Shown here in pieces: positions 1 to 6,946 of a DNA stretch of 8,371 bases. Source of the DNA: Spirochaetales bacterium (GTDB lineage Bacteria > Spirochaetota > Spirochaetia > SZUA-6 > DRHE01); the NCBI GenBank assembly GCA_016930895.1, contig JAFGFV010000518.1:1-8371 (forward strand), written 5' to 3'. Every line of letters starts with the position of its first letter. The stretch's first letter is position 1. Position numbers and translations under genes: made by a program. The notes under the pieces were generated by a model. It had not been told where the DNA came from and made no database searches. It saw only the letters and a program-made list of their open reading frames with translations.

Positions 1-1
1 C

Positions 2-439
2 GACGAGCTGTGGGTCGGGGGCAAGGTCATGTACAAGCTGGAGCCGGTGGTGGCCGAGGGCGGGCGCCTGATCATCTACGGCCCCCATATACGGGAGGTC
101 TCCCGCACGTGGGGGCGCTACCTGGAGCGAATCGGCTACCACGTGCGGGACTACTACCTCTCGCAGATGGAGCGTTTCCGCGAGGTGCCCCGGGCGGTGC
201 TGGCGCACTCCACCCACGTCAAGGGGCTGGGCAGGTACGAAGGCGGGGTCGAGCGGTCCCGCATCGAGGTGGTTCTGGCCACCGGCATCCCGGAGGCGAT
301 GTGCCGGCAGATCAACCTGGGGTACCTGGACCCCGCTGCGGTCCGCCTGGAGGACTACCAGGGCCGGGAGGAGGAAGGGGTCCTGTGCGTGGACCACGCG
401 GGGGAGATCCTCCACCGGCTGAGGGGAACGGAGGGATGA
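2..439 (+). CDS. LarA/DUF2088-family protein (lactate racemase-like), C-terminal part only
   Basis: The frame is open to the left edge, so this is the last 145 residues of a longer protein; the ATG at 29 is internal. Recognisable family features are ELWVGGKVMYKLEPV (residues 2-16), the GGRLIIYGPHI strand (20-30), GYHVRDYYL (45-53), LAHSTHVKG (67-75) and an ATGIPE...INLGYLDP stretch (83-101). These match the C-terminal domain of the LarA superfamily, nickel-pincer-dependent racemases and epimerases of 2-hydroxy acids. The N-terminal domain, with the lysine and histidines that hold the nickel cofactor, lies outside the window, so catalytic competence cannot be judged. The stop overlaps the uxaE start (ATGA), which implies co-translation. 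Superfamily members act on lactate, malate, gluconate and other hydroxy acids. In this context a sugar acid is a more likely substrate than lactate, but that is inference. Confidence 0.8.
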   Translation, partial: DELWVGGKVMYKLEPVVAEGGRLIIYGPHIREVSRTWGRYLERIGYHVRDYYLSQMERFREVPRAVLAHSTHVKGLGRYEGGVERSRIEVVLATGIPEAMCRQINLGYLDPAAVRLEDYQGREEEGVLCVDHAGEILHRLRGTEG

Positions 440-2019
440 AAGGGATCGGCGCTCCGGTGCGCGCCTGGGTGCAGGCGGCCACTGCAGCCGGGCTGCTGGG
501 CCCCGAGGGGTTTGGGGCCGGGGGGCAGGGAGCGCAGCTGCTGTTCCCCCGGTCGGTCAAGCGCCGGGGGGCCGCGGTTTTCGCGCTCCTGCGGGTCGCC
601 GGGGTGGGGTTGGAAGGCCCGGCCCACGCCCGGGACAAAGCCCTGGGCCTGCTGGCCCCTGCGGGGGCCGGGGAGGGACTCGAGGGCTTCGAGGGAGAGA
701 GCCTGAGCGTGGAGGGCGGGCGGAGGCTGATGGTCGGCCCCTTGAGCCACCGCAACGCGCAGGCCCTGCGGCAGGCGCTGCCGTTCACTGCCCCCTCCCC
801 CCTGGCGGAGCAGGCCGTCACCATCGGGGTGGGGGACCGGCTGGGCGTGGCCGGGCCCGGGCACCTGCGCCTGTTCGCCCGGCGCGCCGCGGCCCCGGTC
901 CTGGCCCAGCAGTCCGTGCGCGAGCTCGAGCTCACCGGGCGCAGCTACGAGGAGGTGCTGGACGCATCCACCTGGGCGGTGTTCCAGGAGGGCTTCGAGC
1001 GCCCCTGGGGCGCCGACGGGGACCACCTCAAGAGCGAGGAGTGGGTGCGGACGGCCGTGGGCATCGGGTTCACCATGATCACGGCCGACGTTTCCGACTA
1101 CATCCACGGGGAGTACGCCGCAGCCGGCCCCGCCGAGCTGTCCTCCGCCTACGCCCCCCTGCCGGCTGGGTACCGGTGCCGGATCGAGGAGACCTACCTG
1201 CCCCTGCGGCTGGAGCTGGACACCGGCGCGGAGGTGCGCTTTGCCCTTCCGGAGCTGACCCGGACCGCGCTGATCTACCGCGAGGCGATCGAGCACGCCC
1301 TGCGCCTCTACCGGGCCGCGGAGGGGGCGGGCGTGGATTTCGAGCTGTCCGTGGACGAGACCGCGACTCCCACCACTCTGGAAGCCCACGCCTTCGTGGC
1401 CCTGGAGGCCCGGGCGGCAGGCGTGCGGCTGAGCTCCCTGGCGCCGCGCTTTGTAGGGGAGTTCCAGAAGGGGATCGACTACCTCGGCGACCTGAACGCC
1501 TTCGAGCGCTGCCTGGCCGACCATGCCGCCCTGGCCCGGCGCCTGGGCTACCGCATCTCCGTGCACTCGGGAAGCGACAAGTTCAGGGTGTTCCCGCTCG
1601 TGGGCCGCCTGACCGAAGGGCGCTTTCACCTGAAGACCGCGGGAACCAACTGGCTGGAAGCCGTGCGGGTCCTGGCCCGGCGGGATCCCGGTTTGTACCG
1701 GGAGCTGTACGCGCGCGCTCTGGCGGGGTTCTCGGCGGCCACCCGCTACTACCACATCTCGACCCGCCTGGACGATGTGCCTGCCCTGGGCGCCCTGGAG
1801 GACCGGGAGCTGCCCGGGCTGTTGGACGACCCCCACGCCCGGCAGCTGGTGCACATCACCTACGGGGAGCTGCTACGGGACCGGGCCTTCCGGAAGCGGT
1901 TCTTCTCGGCCCTCGAACGGCACGTCGGGGAGTACTGGCAGGGGCTGGGAGCGCACCTGGGTCGGCACCTGGACGCCCTGGGGGTGCAGGAGCTGGGCGT
2001 GCAAGGAGGCGGTCCGTGA
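436..2019 (+). CDS. uxaE: Tagaturonate/fructuronate epimerase UxaE
   Basis: This 527-residue protein resembles the UxaE family (T. maritima TM0440 type), which interconverts D-tagaturonate and D-fructuronate (EC 5.1.2.7) and so merges galacturonate and glucuronate breakdown in the cytoplasm. Family-like motifs are GADGDHLKS (192-200), TMITADVSDYIH (213-224), ELSVDETATPTT (303-314), SVHSGSDKF (375-383), HLKTAGTNWLEA (398-409) and QLVHITYGEL (470-479). Their His, Asp and Glu residues are plausible ligands of the divalent metal. The frame stays open upstream, but ATG 436 is chosen because it overlaps the preceding stop as ATGA and has GAGGGG at 421-426, 9 nt away. It is followed directly by uxaC (GTGA overlap), strong context support. 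The first 120 or so residues are rich in Gly and Ala and carry no motif I recognise. Some family members also epimerise fructose/tagatose, so minor activity on neutral ketoses is possible. Confidence 0.88.
   Translation: MKGIGAPVRAWVQAATAAGLLGPEGFGAGGQGAQLLFPRSVKRRGAAVFALLRVAGVGLEGPAHARDKALGLLAPAGAGEGLEGFEGESLSVEGGRRLMVGPLSHRNAQALRQALPFTAPSPLAEQAVTIGVGDRLGVAGPGHLRLFARRAAAPVLAQQSVRELELTGRSYEEVLDASTWAVFQEGFERPWGADGDHLKSEEWVRTAVGIGFTMITADVSDYIHGEYAAAGPAELSSAYAPLPAGYRCRIEETYLPLRLELDTGAEVRFALPELTRTALIYREAIEHALRLYRAAEGAGVDFELSVDETATPTTLEAHAFVALEARAAGVRLSSLAPRFVGEFQKGIDYLGDLNAFERCLADHAALARRLGYRISVHSGSDKFRVFPLVGRLTEGRFHLKTAGTNWLEAVRVLARRDPGLYRELYARALAGFSAATRYYHISTRLDDVPALGALEDRELPGLLDDPHARQLVHITYGELLRDRAFRKRFFSALERHVGEYWQGLGAHLGRHLDALGVQELGVQGGGP
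2003..2009 (+). promoter_or_regulatory. Shine-Dalgarno site of uxaC
   Basis: AAGGAGG lies 6 nt before the GTG at 2016, inside the 3' end of uxaE. It fixes the uxaC start at this GTG although the frame remains open for hundreds of bases upstream. Confidence 0.8.
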
Positions 2020-3443
2020 GCCGCTCGTTTCTGGACGAGGATTTCCTGCTGTCCACCGAGACCGCCCGGCGGCTGTATCACGAATACGCCGAGGGGCAGC
2101 CGATCTTCGATTACCACTGCCACCTGCCGGTGCGGGAGATTGCGGAAAACCGCCGCTTCGAGAACCTGACCCGGATCTGGCTGGCCGGGGACCACTACAA
2201 GTGGCGCGCCATGCGCACCCAGGGAATCGAGGAGCGCTTCATCACCGGAAACGCCTCGGACTGGGAGAAGTTCCAGGCCTGGGCGGCCACGGTCCCGTAT
2301 ACCGTCCGCAACCCCCTCTACCACTGGACCCACATGGAGCTCAAGGATCCCTTCGGCATCACCGGCACGCTCCTCAACCCCGGCACGGCCCGGAGCATCT
2401 ACGATCGGGCCGGGGAGCTCCTGGCCGGAGATCTCTTCCGGGCCCGAGGGCTGCTGGCCCACTTCGGGGTCAAGGTGCTGTGCACCACGGAGGATCCGAC
2501 GGACACCCTGGAGCACCACCGCCGGCTGGCCGAGGAGTTCGCCGCGGGAGCGCTCGAGGCGCGGGTCCTGCCTGCCTTCCGGCCCGACCGGGCCCTGGCG
2601 ATCGACACCCCCAAGGGCTTCATTTCCTGGGTGATACGGCTCGAGCAGGCCGCCGGTATCCTGATCGGCGACTACGCTTCCTTCCTCGAAGCCCTGCGCC
2701 GGCGCCACGCGTACTTTCACGAGCACGGCTGCCGCCTGTCGGACCACGGGCTGGAACACCCCTACGCCGAGCCGTACACCGAGAGCGAGGTCGTTGCGAT
2801 CTTCCAGCGCCTGCGCAGCGGAGGGCGGGTGGGCCCGGAGGAGGCGCTCAAGTTCAGGTCGGCCCTGAGCTACGAGCTGGCGGTCATGGACGCCGAAGCC
2901 GGGTGGACCCAGCAGTTCCACCTGGGGGCCCTGCGGAACTGCTGCAGCCGCATGTTCGCCGCCCTGGGTCCCGACACGGGGTTCGACGCGATCGGGGATT
3001 TCGAGCTGGCCCGTCCGCTGGTGCGTTTTTTCGACCGCCTGGACCGGGAGGGCAACCTGGCCCGGACCATCGTGTACGTGATCAATCCCCGGGACAACGA
3101 GATGGTGGCCTCGATCCTGGGAAGCTTCCAGGACGGCTCGATCGCGGGCAAGATGCAACTCGGCTCGGCCTGGTGGTTCAACGATCAACTGGACGGCATG
3201 ACCCGGCATCTGGAGGCGTTATCCAGCCTGGGGCTGGTGGCCCGCTTCGTGGGCATGCTCACCGATTCCCGGAGTTTCCTCTCCTATCCGCGCCACGAGT
3301 ACTTCCGGCGCCTGCTGTGCGAGCGGTTCGGCCGGGACGTGGAGGCGAGACTGCTGCCGGCGGACTTGCGCCACCTGGGCGGGATCGTGCGGGACATCTG
3401 CTGGGGCAACGCGGTGCGCTATTTCGGGCTGCCCGCGGAATGA
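2016..3443 (+). CDS. uxaC: Uronate isomerase UxaC
   Basis: This 475-residue protein has the usual UxaC length. It isomerises D-glucuronate to D-fructuronate and D-galacturonate to D-tagaturonate (EC 5.3.1.12), the first step of hexuronate catabolism. It belongs to the amidohydrolase superfamily: DYHCHLP (32-38) gives the HxH metal pair after the first strand. TTEDPTD (157-163), QFHLGALRN (300-308), GSAWWFND (383-390) and GMLTDSRSFLSYPRHEYFRR (413-432) are family signatures; Asp417 is the expected metal-binding/catalytic aspartate after the last strand. The start is GTG, overlapping the uxaE stop as GTGA, with AAGGAGG six bases upstream. The protein begins about 30 residues before the HxH motif, as in known homologues. 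The gene appears intact. UxaC supplies both ketouronates that UxaE interconverts, so the two form one functional module. Confidence 0.96.
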   Translation: MSRSFLDEDFLLSTETARRLYHEYAEGQPIFDYHCHLPVREIAENRRFENLTRIWLAGDHYKWRAMRTQGIEERFITGNASDWEKFQAWAATVPYTVRNPLYHWTHMELKDPFGITGTLLNPGTARSIYDRAGELLAGDLFRARGLLAHFGVKVLCTTEDPTDTLEHHRRLAEEFAAGALEARVLPAFRPDRALAIDTPKGFISWVIRLEQAAGILIGDYASFLEALRRRHAYFHEHGCRLSDHGLEHPYAEPYTESEVVAIFQRLRSGGRVGPEEALKFRSALSYELAVMDAEAGWTQQFHLGALRNCCSRMFAALGPDTGFDAIGDFELARPLVRFFDRLDREGNLARTIVYVINPRDNEMVASILGSFQDGSIAGKMQLGSAWWFNDQLDGMTRHLEALSSLGLVARFVGMLTDSRSFLSYPRHEYFRRLLCERFGRDVEARLLPADLRHLGGIVRDICWGNAVRYFGLPAE

Positions 3444-3448
3444 GGAGG
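3441..3448 (+). promoter_or_regulatory. Shine-Dalgarno site of the zinc peptidase gene, overlapping the uxaC stop
   Basis: TGAGGAGG includes the uxaC stop codon TGA as its first three bases and lies 8 nt before ATG 3457. This suggests the peptidase is translated from the uxa transcript. Confidence 0.7.
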
Positions 3449-3456
3449 TTGGGATC

Positions 3457-4317
3457 ATGCAGTGGCAGGGAAGGCGCAAGAGCGACAACGTGGTGGACCG
3501 GCGGCGGGCCCGGACCGGGGGGATTGCGATCGGGGGAGGACTGGGCGGCGTGGTGCTCCTGGTCCTGTACCTCCTGCTCGGCGGCAACCCCGCGGACATC
3601 CAGCAGAACCTGCAGCTGGAAGCGCCCGTCTCTTCCGCGGAGGACGGCAGGTCCCTCACCGAGCACGAGATCGAAATGGGGGACTTCGTCGCCGTGGTCC
3701 TGGCCGAGGTCGAGGACGTGTGGGGGGCCCTGTTCCAGGAGGCGGGGCTGCAGTACCGGGAACCTCGCCTGGTCCTGTTCTCGGGCCAGGTGGAGTCGGC
3801 CTGCGGTTACGCCGCGGCGGCCGTGGGTCCCTTCTACTGCCCGGGAGACGAGAACGTGTACCTGGACCTGGCCTTTTTCGAGGACATGCAGCGGGAGCTC
3901 GGGGCGCCGGGGGACTTTGCCCTGGCCTACGTGATCGCCCACGAGGTGGGACACCATGTGCAGAAGCTTCTGGGGATCATGGACGAGTTCCAGGCGCAAC
4001 GGGGCCGGGTGAGTGAGCGGGAGTTCAACCAGCTCACGGTCCGCCTGGAGCTGCAGGCGGACTTCTTTGCGGGGGTCTGGGCGCATTACGCCCTCCAAGA
4101 GCAGGGCTTTCTGGACGCCGGGGACATCGAGGAGGGCATCAATGCGGCGGCGGCGGTGGGTGACGACCGGATCATGCGCCAGTCGCAGGGATACGTGGTG
4201 CCGGATGCCTTTACCCACGGCACCTCCGAGCAGCGGGTGCGCTGGTTCACCAGGGGGATGCAGACCGGCGACCCTGCCCAGGGTGACACCTTCGGGGTCC
4301 CGGCGGATCGGCTCTGA
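3457..4317 (+). CDS. Membrane-anchored neutral zinc metallopeptidase (YpfJ family)
   Basis: This 286-residue protein matches the YpfJ/putative neutral zinc metallopeptidase family (Pfam Zn_peptidase). A basic N-terminus (QGRRKSDNVVDRRRAR, 4-19) precedes one Gly-rich hydrophobic segment (about 21-42), consistent with a single membrane anchor and an extracytoplasmic catalytic domain. The zinc motif HEVGHH is at 162-167 and ELQAD at 198-202 is the likely third-ligand region. The family tail FTHGTSEQRVRWF (252-264) and the closing GDTFGVPADRL are also typical. Cys116 and Cys128 flank a conserved-looking segment and could form a disulphide. The gene starts 13 nt after uxaC with a good Shine-Dalgarno site, so it is probably in the same transcript. 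The family's substrate is unknown, and a role in uronate use cannot be read from the sequence. It may simply be a passenger in the operon. Confidence 0.92.
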   Translation: MQWQGRRKSDNVVDRRRARTGGIAIGGGLGGVVLLVLYLLLGGNPADIQQNLQLEAPVSSAEDGRSLTEHEIEMGDFVAVVLAEVEDVWGALFQEAGLQYREPRLVLFSGQVESACGYAAAAVGPFYCPGDENVYLDLAFFEDMQRELGAPGDFALAYVIAHEVGHHVQKLLGIMDEFQAQRGRVSEREFNQLTVRLELQADFFAGVWAHYALQEQGFLDAGDIEEGINAAAAVGDDRIMRQSQGYVVPDAFTHGTSEQRVRWFTRGMQTGDPAQGDTFGVPADRL

Positions 4318-4338
4318 GGCGGCCGCCGTCCGCCGCTT

Positions 4339-5634
4339 TCAGCCGGCAGGGCGGTGGCGCACCGGAACATAGTCCGGCAGGCGCTTGTCCACGAAGCGCA
4401 CCTGCAGGCGGGCGAAGCGCTGCAGCCCGCCCTCCAGGGGAACGGCCGGCCAGCGCTCGCCCAGCAGCGGCGCGGCGTAGCGCACGAACTCGTCGGTCAC
4501 GTCCAGGCCGTCCTTGGACAGCCAGTGGGGAGGCAGCTGCCGGAAGGAAGCGGCCACCTGTTCGAGGGGGGCCTTGTCGTAGCGGACCCGGTACGGGGAG
4601 TCGCTTTCCCGCAGGAGCGTGGCCATCCAGCCGCTGCCCTCCCGCACGCCGATCTGCACTGCGTGGCGGCCCACCTGGTACGCCTCCTCGATGTCCACCT
4701 CCGAGGCGAAGATCGAGGTCGAGCGCTGAAGCACCCCGGGGACCTGGCCGGAGGCGTAGCCTCGGCTCCGGAGGCCAACCCGGTTCAGGTAGTTGATGAT
4801 CTCCTGCGCCACGGTGCTGCGGCTGGCCCCGTACTCGATGTGGCCGAAACCGTCGTGCATCTCCCCCAGGCCGCCCACGTCGAAGCCCTCGCTCACGATC
4901 AGAATGCAGCGGCCGCTGCGTCCCAGCTCGCGGTTCACGTTCTCGGCCAGGCTCTCGAGGGTATGAGGGCCTTCGGCGAAGTACATCTGCAGCGGCATCT
5001 CCCGCTGCGGGTCCGCCAGCCGGGCCGCGGCGGGGATCCAGCCGGACTTGCGTCCCATGGCCTGGAGAACCGCCACGGACTCGGAGACGCTCATGCCCCG
5101 GTTTTCCTCGTTCACGTTCTGGGTGACCAGGGCCCAGTAGCGCGCGGCGCTGCCGTAGCCCGGGGTGTGGTCGATCAGGCGGAACTCCGGGTCGCCCACG
5201 TCGTTGTCGATGGTCTTTGGGACCCCCGTGGCGATCAGCTCCATGCCCCGCTCGGCGGCCATGCGGGAGATCTTGTGGGCCGTGTCCATGGAGTCGTTGC
5301 CCCCGATGTAGAAGAAGTACCCCACGTCGTGGGCCTCCAGGACCCGCAGGATGCGCTCGAAGTCCTGCTCCTGCCCGTCGGTGAGCTTGTAGCGGCAGGT
5401 GCCGATGGCCCCGGCGGAGGTGGTGGTGCGCAGGAGCTCCAGCTCCTCCCGCGGTTGGCTCGAGAGATCGATCAGCTCCTCGAGCAGGATGCCCTCGACC
5501 CCGTGCCAGGCGGCGTACAACCTGCCTACGGCCTGGGGGAAGTCCCTGCACCCCTCGATCACCCCCTGGAGCGAGGCGTTGATGACCGGGGAGGGGCCCC
5601 CAGACTGGGCGACCACGGCGTTTCTCTTCTTCAT
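4339..5634 (-). CDS. pfp: 6-phosphofructokinase, PPi-dependent type
   Basis: This 431-residue protein phosphorylates fructose 6-phosphate to the 1,6-bisphosphate, or runs the reverse. PFK-family motifs are SGGPSPVIN (11-19, phosphate loop), GGNDS (111-115), PKTIDND (139-145, with catalytic-base Asp143), MGR (193-195) and SEG (248-250). The residue pair that separates donors is of the pyrophosphate type: Asp114 and Lys140 stand where ATP enzymes have Gly (GGDGS and PGTIDND). It is therefore probably a reversible PPi enzyme (EC 2.7.1.90), longer than the 320-residue ATP type. The start is uncertain. ATG 5634 begins right at the first strand, but ATG 5667 (11 residues longer) shares its A with the upstream stop (TGATG). 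Neither has a clear Shine-Dalgarno site, so translation is probably coupled to the amidohydrolase gene. Its stop lies 21 bp from the convergent peptidase gene. Confidence 0.93.
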   Translation of the reverse strand: MKKRNAVVAQSGGPSPVINASLQGVIEGCRDFPQAVGRLYAAWHGVEGILLEELIDLSSQPREELELLRTTTSAGAIGTCRYKLTDGQEQDFERILRVLEAHDVGYFFYIGGNDSMDTAHKISRMAAERGMELIATGVPKTIDNDVGDPEFRLIDHTPGYGSAARYWALVTQNVNEENRGMSVSESVAVLQAMGRKSGWIPAAARLADPQREMPLQMYFAEGPHTLESLAENVNRELGRSGRCILIVSEGFDVGGLGEMHDGFGHIEYGASRSTVAQEIINYLNRVGLRSRGYASGQVPGVLQRSTSIFASEVDIEEAYQVGRHAVQIGVREGSGWMATLLRESDSPYRVRYDKAPLEQVAASFRQLPPHWLSKDGLDVTDEFVRYAAPLLGERWPAVPLEGGLQRFARLQVRFVDKRLPDYVPVRHRPAG

Positions 5635-5666
5635 GACCGGACTGTATCGCGACTTGCTCGGGGGCA

Positions 5667-6935
5667 TCAAGCCGACGGCGGGGCAGACTGGGATTCGAGG
5701 GCGAGGCTCTCCAGGGCCAGGGCGCTCATGATCGTGATCCCGGCCTCCAGGGCCTGATCGTTGAAGTCGAACTCGGGATTGTGCAGGCTGGGGCAGCCCT
5801 CCCCGAGCCCGAGACGCAGGAATGCCCCGGGCACCCGGTCCAGGTAGAAGGCAAAGTCCTCGGCCCCCATGGTCCTCGGGAGCTTCGGGTACCACGCCGG
5901 GGCCCCCAGGTAGGCCTCGGTGACCCGTTGGGCCAGCTCCACCTTGCCGGGGTCGTTGACCAGGGGGATGTAGCCCTCCCGGTAGTCGAAGCCGTACTGA
6001 GCTCCCGCCGCCGCGCAGATCCCGCTGACGATCTCTTCCATGCGCCGGCGGATGAACTGCTGGTGGCGGCGCTCGAAGTAGCGCACCGTGCCCTCCAAGT
6101 GCGCATCGTCCGGGATCACGTTGCTCGTAGTGCCGGCGTGGAAAGTGCACACCGAGACCACCGCAGGCTCCGTGGGGTCCATGTTCCGGGAGACCACGCT
6201 CTGCAGGGCGCTCACCACCTGGGCTGCGGCCAGGATGGGGTCGATCGTCTTCTGGGGCACGGCCCCGTGACCGCCCCTGCCCTTGACCGTGATCGTGAAC
6301 CGGTCCTGGGCGGCCATGACCGCCCCCGGGGCGGCGGCCACGGCGCCCACCGGCAGGCCCGGCCACCCGTGCAGGGCGAATACCGCCGCCGGCCGCGGTT
6401 GGTCGTCCAGGAGGCCTTTCTCGATCAGGCGCTTGCCCCCGCCGCCCTGCTCCTCCGCGGGCTGGAACACGAAGCGCACGCTCCCGGCGAAGCGGTCCCT
6501 CAGTCCTGCCAACACCCGCAGCGTGCCGACCAGAATGGCGGTGTGCCCATCGTGGCCGCAGGCGTGCGAGTAGCCGGAATGCGTCGAAGACCAGGGGCGG
6601 CCGCTTCTGTCCTCCACGGGCAGGGCGTCGATGTCGGCTCTCAGCGTGACATTGGCCCCGGCTCGTCTCGAGCCGCCGGCTCGTCTCGAGCCGCCGGCCC
6701 CGCTCGGGCCGGCTGCCTCGCCGTGCAGCAGGCCGACCGTGTCGGTCTCGAGGTACGGGGGCAGCAGCTCGATCGGGGTGGCCCGGAGCAGCTCCCGCAG
6801 CACGGCGGCGGTCCGCCGCTCCTCGAACATGGGCTCGGGGATGCGGTGCAGACTGTGGCGCACCTCGATGATTTCTGGTAGAATTTCCTGTACGCGCTGC
6901 CTGAGCTCGCGCGGCTGGATTGCGGGCTTGAGCAT
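5667..6935 (-). CDS. M20D-family metal-dependent amidohydrolase (N-acyl-amino-acid amidohydrolase/hippurate hydrolase type)
   Basis: From ATG 6935 the protein has 422 residues and belongs to peptidase family M20, subfamily D, cytoplasmic enzymes that remove acyl groups from amino acids or related amides. Visible motifs are RADIDALPV (99-107), HACGHDGHTA (124-133, with Cys126 and His128 as expected metal ligands), QPAEEQGGGG (158-167, Glu161/Glu162), GGHGAVPQKTIDPI (221-234, dimerisation-domain His), GAEDFAFY (357-364) and LHNPEFDFND (384-393). The catalytic set appears complete. Between the first two strands (about 75-94) is an unusual insert with GGSRRA twice, encoded by a palindromic tandem repeat. 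An ATG at 6971 would add 12 residues, but it lies inside a good promoter, so 6935 is preferred. The substrate cannot be assigned: hippurate, N-acetyl-diaminopimelate and auxin conjugates are all seen in the family. It is followed without a gap by the PFK gene. Confidence 0.92.
   Translation of the reverse strand: MLKPAIQPRELRQRVQEILPEIIEVRHSLHRIPEPMFEERRTAAVLRELLRATPIELLPPYLETDTVGLLHGEAAGPSGAGGSRRAGGSRRAGANVTLRADIDALPVEDRSGRPWSSTHSGYSHACGHDGHTAILVGTLRVLAGLRDRFAGSVRFVFQPAEEQGGGGKRLIEKGLLDDQPRPAAVFALHGWPGLPVGAVAAAPGAVMAAQDRFTITVKGRGGHGAVPQKTIDPILAAAQVVSALQSVVSRNMDPTEPAVVSVCTFHAGTTSNVIPDDAHLEGTVRYFERRHQQFIRRRMEEIVSGICAAAGAQYGFDYREGYIPLVNDPGKVELAQRVTEAYLGAPAWYPKLPRTMGAEDFAFYLDRVPGAFLRLGLGEGCPSLHNPEFDFNDQALEAGITIMSALALESLALESQSAPPSA
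6659..6714. repeat. Tandem 18-bp palindromic repeat inside the amidohydrolase gene
   Basis: The unit GCTCGTCTCGAGCCGCCG occurs twice with no mismatch (6661-6678 and 6679-6696). A degraded third copy follows (6697-6714, 12 of 18 matching). Each perfect copy contains a 7-bp inverted repeat, CGGCTCG/CGAGCCG around TCT (6659-6675 and 6677-6693). The third region has CCGGCCC/GGGCCGG around 5 nt (6694-6712). On the minus strand the two perfect units encode two GGSRRA units (residues 81-92). The 18-bp period keeps the frame, and the insert sits where M20 enzymes usually have a short loop. Confidence 0.85.
6876..6884 (+). promoter_or_regulatory. Possible extended -10 promoter for the mannitol-dehydrogenase-family gene
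   Basis: TGGTAGAAT fits an extended -10 (TGnTAnnnT) reading rightward, inside the start of the amidohydrolase gene. No convincing -35 lies 17-18 bp upstream. Transcription from here would give a leader of about 80 nt before ATG 6970. The same nonamer appears inverted at 6947-6955. Confidence 0.35.
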
Positions 6936-6946
6936 GTCGTCCGAGC

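Noticed and set aside
10..435. Upstream extension of the uxaE frame to an ATG at 10
   Set aside because: This stretch lies out of frame over the well-supported LarA-family C-terminus and encodes Gly/Arg/Pro-rich sequence with no family resemblance. The ATG at 436 has a stop/start overlap and a ribosome site.
1041..2015. Upstream extension of the uxaC frame
   Set aside because: It overlaps uxaE entirely, is rich in Arg, Gly and Pro, and UxaC homologues begin about 30 residues before the HxH motif, as GTG 2016 predicts.
4318..4338. Possible bidirectional terminator between the convergent peptidase and PFK genes
   Set aside because: GCGGC (4319-4323) can pair with GCCGC (4332-4336), but the stem is short and no T-run follows on either strand. 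GC-rich chance pairing is as likely.
4247..5551. Long open frame antisense or out of frame to the PFK gene, and similar long frames across the window
   Set aside because: Third-position GC bias removes stop codons in shadow frames. The translations are Arg/Gly/Pro/Ala-rich, show no motifs and lack ribosome sites.
5667..5731. LALES-LALES repeat at the C-terminus of the amidohydrolase
   Set aside because: Only two short copies with several DNA mismatches are present. This is ordinary low-complexity tail sequence rather than a meaningful repeat.
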